In this document: positions 60,388 to 64,000 of the stretch, piece after piece
Layout: every line of letters starts with the position of its first letter
How positions within the stretch are numbered: position 1 is the first letter of the stretch
Source of the DNA: CBDBZX01 sp965213645
GTDB lineage: Bacteria; Deinococcota; Deinococci; Deinococcales; Trueperaceae
DNA: 64,000 nt
Assembly: GCA_965213645.1 (NCBI GenBank)
Contig: CBDBZX010000002.1
Span: 1,736,001-1,800,000 of the forward strand
Reading direction: 5' to 3'
The notes under the pieces: generated by a model
Told to the model about the DNA's origin: nothing
Seen by the model: the letters and a program-made list of their open reading frames with translations, nothing else
The model's database searches: none
Translations under genes and position numbers: made by a program

Positions 60388-61550
60388 CTAAGTACGGGAC
60401 AAATTGAAAGGAAGTGGCTTCCTGTACGAGAATAACTGTGTGAAAGAATCTCAAGGAAGCCTCCACAAGCATAAAACACAACTCAAAGAAACGCTAGCTG
60501 CGCACTTGTCACTTAATAATGCAAGACTCAAATGCCTGAGCACCTTGGTGCTCGTGCTGATTCAAGAGAAGAGCGTGAACTTGGTCAGTTTAAGTTTAGC
60601 GTTTCAAGGTCACGCCAAGCCAGAATCCTCCTATCGCCGTATCAAACGATTCTTCAGTGAGGTTAGCTTGGATAAACAGAGCGTTGCCCGCTTCATCTTG
60701 AGCACGCTGCCGCCAGCGTTGCCCCTTCATCTTGAGCACGCTGCCGCCACCACCTTACACGCTCTGCGTTGACCGCACGAACTGGCGCTTCGGCTCGCTT
60801 GACATCAATATTCTCGTGATTGCGGTGGCGCATAGGGGCGTCGCCTTTCCGCTGGTATGGACACTCCTGGAGAAAAAAGGTAACTCGTCAAGCAATGAGC
60901 GTATTGACTTACTTCACGACCTATTCAAACTCATCAAGCCGCAAGACATAGACTTTTTCTTAGCCGATAGGGAGTTTGTCGGCGGGACCTGGTTTAACTA
61001 CCTCGATAAGCGCCGCGTGCCCTTTGCAATCCGCATTCGCAAAGACAGCTTGTGTGAAAACTGGTGTCCGGTCTATGCGCTCTTCGCGCAACTTCCAGAG
61101 GGTCAGCTTCACGTTCTAAGCCATGCTCATAAGGTCTACGGTTGCACGCTCAGACTCGTCGGTATGAAGCTCGCTCACCAAGACTATCTCATCATTGCAA
61201 CCAACCGTGCGCCTACCTCAGCGTTTCTCGCTTACCGACGTCGCTGGGAAATTGAGATGCTCTTTTCCGCGCTCAAGTTGACCGGCTTCAACATAGAAGC
61301 AACGCATCTTGCCAAGCTCAATAAGCTCGATACCCTTTTTACGCTTCTAGCGCTCGCTCTCGTTTGGGCGCACCATATAGGCGAATGGCTTCATGACAGC
61401 ACGCTCAAACCACTACGCCTCAAGTCTCACTTACGCCGAGAAAAGTCCTTCTTTCGGCATGGGCTCGACCATCTTAGATTTCTCCTTAAAAACTTGCCCC
61501 TCAAGCATAGAGACCTTAGCTTCTGTATTCAGCTTTTGTCCCGTACTTAG
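60388..61550 (+). mobile_element. IS4-family insertion sequence (1163 bp), transposase defective
   Basis: Perfect 15-bp terminal inverted repeats CTAAGTACGGGACAA; 9-bp target duplications AGGCTTTAG at 60379-60387 and 61551-61559. As in the 39-kb IS, the transposase stop TAG is the last three bases. The two IS differ in terminal repeat and protein, so they are separate but related elements. Confidence 0.92.
60404..61550 (+). pseudogene. IS4-family transposase inactivated by a tandem duplication
   Basis: The N-part ends ARFILSTLPP and the C-part resumes PPYTLCVDRTNWRFG in another frame. Between them lies a 34/35-bp tandem duplication (60680-60714 and 60715-60748, each AGCGTTGCCC..TTCATCTTGAGCACG). 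Removing one copy restores a continuous frame. The DDE residues (CVDRTNW, LADREFVGG, RRWEIEMLFSALK) are all intact, so this one event explains the defect. Confidence 0.85.
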
Positions 61551-62251
61551 AGGCTTTAGATACTTTCTGGCGACGTACTCGCCTAAAGCATCGTTTTTCC
61601 ATTTCCACTCATTCTGAAAGTATGGCTCAAAAATAGACAAGGCTGAGGTATACTTTTCGTCCTTATACTCCTCTTTTACCTTCTGTAGCCCTTCTAAATT
61701 TTGAACGCCTTTTAACTTTTCATTCAGCGCCTTGCTAGAAATGCCTAGCTCTTTCGTTTTCTTCTCAATGAATTTTGCTCTATCCAAATGCAGGCTTACC
61801 CAGCTACCACTGTTGTCATATTTCGTTGTGATGCTGAGTAACCTCGATTTTACAACGCCTTCCCCTAAATCATCCTCTATTTGCTCAACGATTCCGTCAC
61901 TTACTTCATAGGTACACGTGATGGCTTCTGGCACTACGCCAGACTTATCCATCCTCTTTTTCTGCTTACGAGGATAGTCATGAGTCGCATCAAACTGAAA
62001 GGAAGTATCATTCTCAAAGTAATTCGTCTTTGCAATGGCTTCTAGCGCGGCAGTTTTACCCGACTCATTCATTCCGACCAAAATTGTAATGTCATCTTCG
62101 AGGTTAAAACTTTGCTCTTCTTCAAAAGATTTATACTTCTTGATTTCTACTTTTTTGAGTATCATCTATCCCCGTAAACCTTTCGCAGAAGCTGACGTTA
62201 GGGTGAACCGAAGCCTGCAATATTTTACACAAACATCTCATGTTTCCACCT

Positions 62252-64000
62252 TCACCCCAACACATCCAACGCCTCCTCATCCCCCACCTCATCCAACACC
62301 TCTTTCCGCCGCGTCGCCCACGCCGGAAAAGGAAAACTTAGCATCAACGGGCTCGGTACGTCGGGCTGGTGCACCACCATCGTGCCGGGGGCGAGAATCG
62401 TGGCGCGGAGGCGGAAGGTGGCGGGCATAAAGCGGTATTCACTGCGTTCGGACTCGGCGGCGTCTAGGCGTCCGACGATGCGCACGGCGGCGTTGGCGAC
62501 GATGCGGCGCTCCACCTCAGACGCGGTCTGCTGCGCCCCGATAAGGACGATGCCCATGCTGCGCCCGCGCTCGGCGATGTCTAAGAGCACGTCCTTGATG
62601 GGGCTGTCCCCCTCGGCGGGCGCGTACTTGTTCAGCTCGTCTAAGACGACGAAGACCTGACCCTTGCTGTTACGCGACTCCTGCACGCCGAAGACCTGTT
62701 TTAAGAGGACGCCGACGACGAACATCTGCGCTAAGGGCGCGAGGTTGTGGATGTCTACGACGTGAACTTGTTTCTCGCTGTTCAAGATGTCGAGGCGGCT
62801 GCGGCTGACCTCTTTTTGGGACAAGTCGCCGCGAATGAGACTGCGCAGGTGCTTGGACGCGCCGCGCAAGCGGCGGATGAAGGCTTCGCGGGTGGCTTTG
62901 GCTTGGTTGGCGGTCCAGGCGCGGTTGCCGCCTTTGCTGCTCTCTTCGTCTTCGGCTCCCTCGAGCAGCAGCTTGTATTCGATGTAGTCCACCAGCTCCA
63001 AAAAGGTCGTCAAGCGCGGCTTGTGCGAAGAGGTCATAAAGTCCTCTGCCCCGAGCGCGTCCGTTTCGCTGATGCGTCCGATTTGTTCTTGACCGGGGCG
63101 GTAGCCGGTGTCTTCGTCGGCGACCTCGAGATAAGGTCCACGCTGCTTTTCAGCGAGCTTGGCGAGCTTTTCCTCCAAGTGGCTGACCAGAAAACCCAAG
63201 TTCGTCATCGCGTCGCGGTCGGTCAGGACGAAAGGCAGCATCCGCTCGGCGGCGAAGTCGCGCAGGGTCCAGAGGTAGGGGGAGACGCCCTCGCGGGTCT
63301 CTACGTCGGCGCGGAGGGTGCTCCCCTCTCTCGCGGGTGCGTGCAGGGCGACGCTCGGGAAGGGTCCGACAGGCAAGCTGCAGATTTGAAAACGGGTCTC
63401 CGCGCTCTTGCGTTTCTCCTGCCACTTCCGCTCCGTCTCGACAAAGTCCTTATTTTCTTTGTCCAAAAAGAGCAGGTCTTCGCCCTTGACGTTGAAGATG
63501 ATGGCTTTGGTGGCGTTCGGGTTCGTGAGGAGGCTGCCGCCGCGCTCGCGGTGCTGGGCGTTGAAGATGCTGTAGAGCAAGAAGAGCGCGTAAGAGGTCT
63601 TCGTGGCGATGCCCGAGATGCCTGAGATGTTGATGTGTGCGCCCTTTTGCCCGCTGATGAAGTCGTAGTTGAGGTAGCCGGGCTCGCCGTTGCGCAGGAC
63701 GCCAGCGGGGAGGGGCGCGTCCATGTTGTCGAGGTACAAGGCTTTTTCTAACGCCGCATCCGTCGCCATATAGACTAAATCACCGGGACCAGGCGGGATG
63801 AAGTCTTCGGGTTCCACGCGGGTAACGAGGATATGCGCGGCGTACGCAATATTAGCAGGCATCAACCCCTGCGTCACGAGCGCCGTGTCCCCGTCGAACT
63901 GCACGCCTTCAAAGCGGCGGCGCACCTCGTCCACGACGCCGTAAAAGGTCACGGCTTCGTCCTCATCTGAGGGGTCTTGCACTTTGACGGTGAGGATGTC
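62252..64000 (-). CDS. HerA-like ATPase with atypical P-loop (5' end outside window)
   Basis: At least 576 aa; the frame stays open to the window edge, so the N-terminus is missing. The nucleotide-binding loop reads INISGISGIATKTSYALFLL, lacking the normal GxGKS/T spacing. Walker B is VFVVLDELNKYAPAEGD, followed by SMGIVLIGAQQTASEVERRI, which is typical of HerA/DUF87 proteins. It ends 86 bp upstream of the OLD gene on the same strand. Unlike the OLD gene it has the GC content and CTCGAG sites of the host chromosome. Confidence 0.8.
   Translation of the reverse strand, partial: DILTVKVQDPSDEDEAVTFYGVVDEVRRRFEGVQFDGDTALVTQGLMPANIAYAAHILVTRVEPEDFIPPGPGDLVYMATDAALEKALYLDNMDAPLPAGVLRNGEPGYLNYDFISGQKGAHINISGISGIATKTSYALFLLYSIFNAQHRERGGSLLTNPNATKAIIFNVKGEDLLFLDKENKDFVETERKWQEKRKSAETRFQICSLPVGPFPSVALHAPAREGSTLRADVETREGVSPYLWTLRDFAAERMLPFVLTDRDAMTNLGFLVSHLEEKLAKLAEKQRGPYLEVADEDTGYRPGQEQIGRISETDALGAEDFMTSSHKPRLTTFLELVDYIEYKLLLEGAEDEESSKGGNRAWTANQAKATREAFIRRLRGASKHLRSLIRGDLSQKEVSRSRLDILNSEKQVHVVDIHNLAPLAQMFVVGVLLKQVFGVQESRNSKGQVFVVLDELNKYAPAEGDSPIKDVLLDIAERGRSMGIVLIGAQQTASEVERRIVANAAVRIVGRLDAAESERSEYRFMPATFRLRATILAPGTMVVHQPDVPSPLMLSFPFPAWATRRKEVLDEVGDEEALDVLG

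Larger units (their letters stand above)
59077..62165 (-). pseudogene. OLD-family AAA ATPase/TOPRIM nuclease split by an IS
   Basis: N-part (62165-61551): KKYKSFEEEQSFNLEDD, Walker A VGMNESGKTAAL. The IS breaks the frame after YLKP. Beyond it (60378-59077) the frame resumes NRPKFLYYDEYFSLPS and runs with LLDEPGLNLHASAQHDLL (Walker B), QIVYSTHSPFMI, and a TOPRIM domain (LLVEGVSDLIILTAM, LLDSYTDAKGK). Excision of the IS and one 9-bp duplication restores about 638 aa. OLD nucleases are phage-defence proteins. The gene is distinctly AT-rich compared with its surroundings. Confidence 0.88.

Noticed and set aside
1..64000. tRNA, rRNA, replication origin or prophage
   Set aside because: No cloverleaf, rRNA-like, DnaA-box cluster or phage structural gene was recognised in either strand.

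Overview
The window looks like a chromosomal segment of a Deinococcota bacterium, plausibly Trueperaceae-like, of moderately high GC. This is an inference from gene content: TreY/TreZ trehalose synthesis, a PilT ATPase, CarD, PaaZ, MalEFG-type sugar importers, several GGDEF proteins, and promoters whose -10 box lies 5-7 bases before the start codon. No rRNA, tRNA or CRISPR array was seen.

Layout. 0-9 kb: an HRDC-domain membrane protein, citrate synthase behind a possible SAM-clan leader RNA, an old yellow enzyme, and a sugar uptake operon (binding protein, two permeases, PfkB kinase). 9-20 kb: Uma2, PilT, an MBL hydrolase, S41 peptidase, second PfkB kinase, RsmA, CarD, acetyltransferases, a 2H phosphoesterase and PaaZ. 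20-34 kb: TreZ/TreY, a methyltransferase with a UbiA-like membrane protein, a diguanylate cyclase, hom/thrC, YchF and SerS.

34-43 kb is an accessory island, all on the minus strand: GHKL ATPase, an unknown protein, a DndC-like sulfurtransferase, a small helical protein, DndD, a HerA ATPase whose N-terminus resembles DndE, and a ribbon-helix-helix protein. It looks like a compact variant of the DNA phosphorothioation (Dnd) machinery with an added GHKL/unknown-protein module. An IS4-family element sits in the second gene. Removing the element and one 9-bp target duplication restores a 372-codon frame whose stop overlaps the dndC start.

43-53 kb is mostly secreted, signalling and envelope genes: a HELTH zincin with propeller and probable barrel, a subtilisin lipoprotein with seven SBBP repeats, a TPR-GGDEF protein, a GT2 glycosyltransferase, and an XRE regulator with two paralogous membrane proteins. 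53.7-59 kb is packed with toxin-antitoxin modules, several of them broken: Phd/VapC, a truncated HicB copy, a CHP02574-like antitoxin, a BrnT-like pair, DUF2442/DUF4160 with an amber codon, DUF433/DUF5615, HicAB, and a YefM split by a palindromic element. 59-62 kb is an OLD-family nuclease gene split by a second IS4-family element. The window ends in a HerA-like ATPase that runs off the edge.

Two genome-scale signals run through the window. One is a dispersed palindromic element (TAGC...GCTA ends, TA target duplication, five copies). The other is a strong excess of the hexamer CTCGAG, which I did not find in either IS or in the AT-rich OLD gene.
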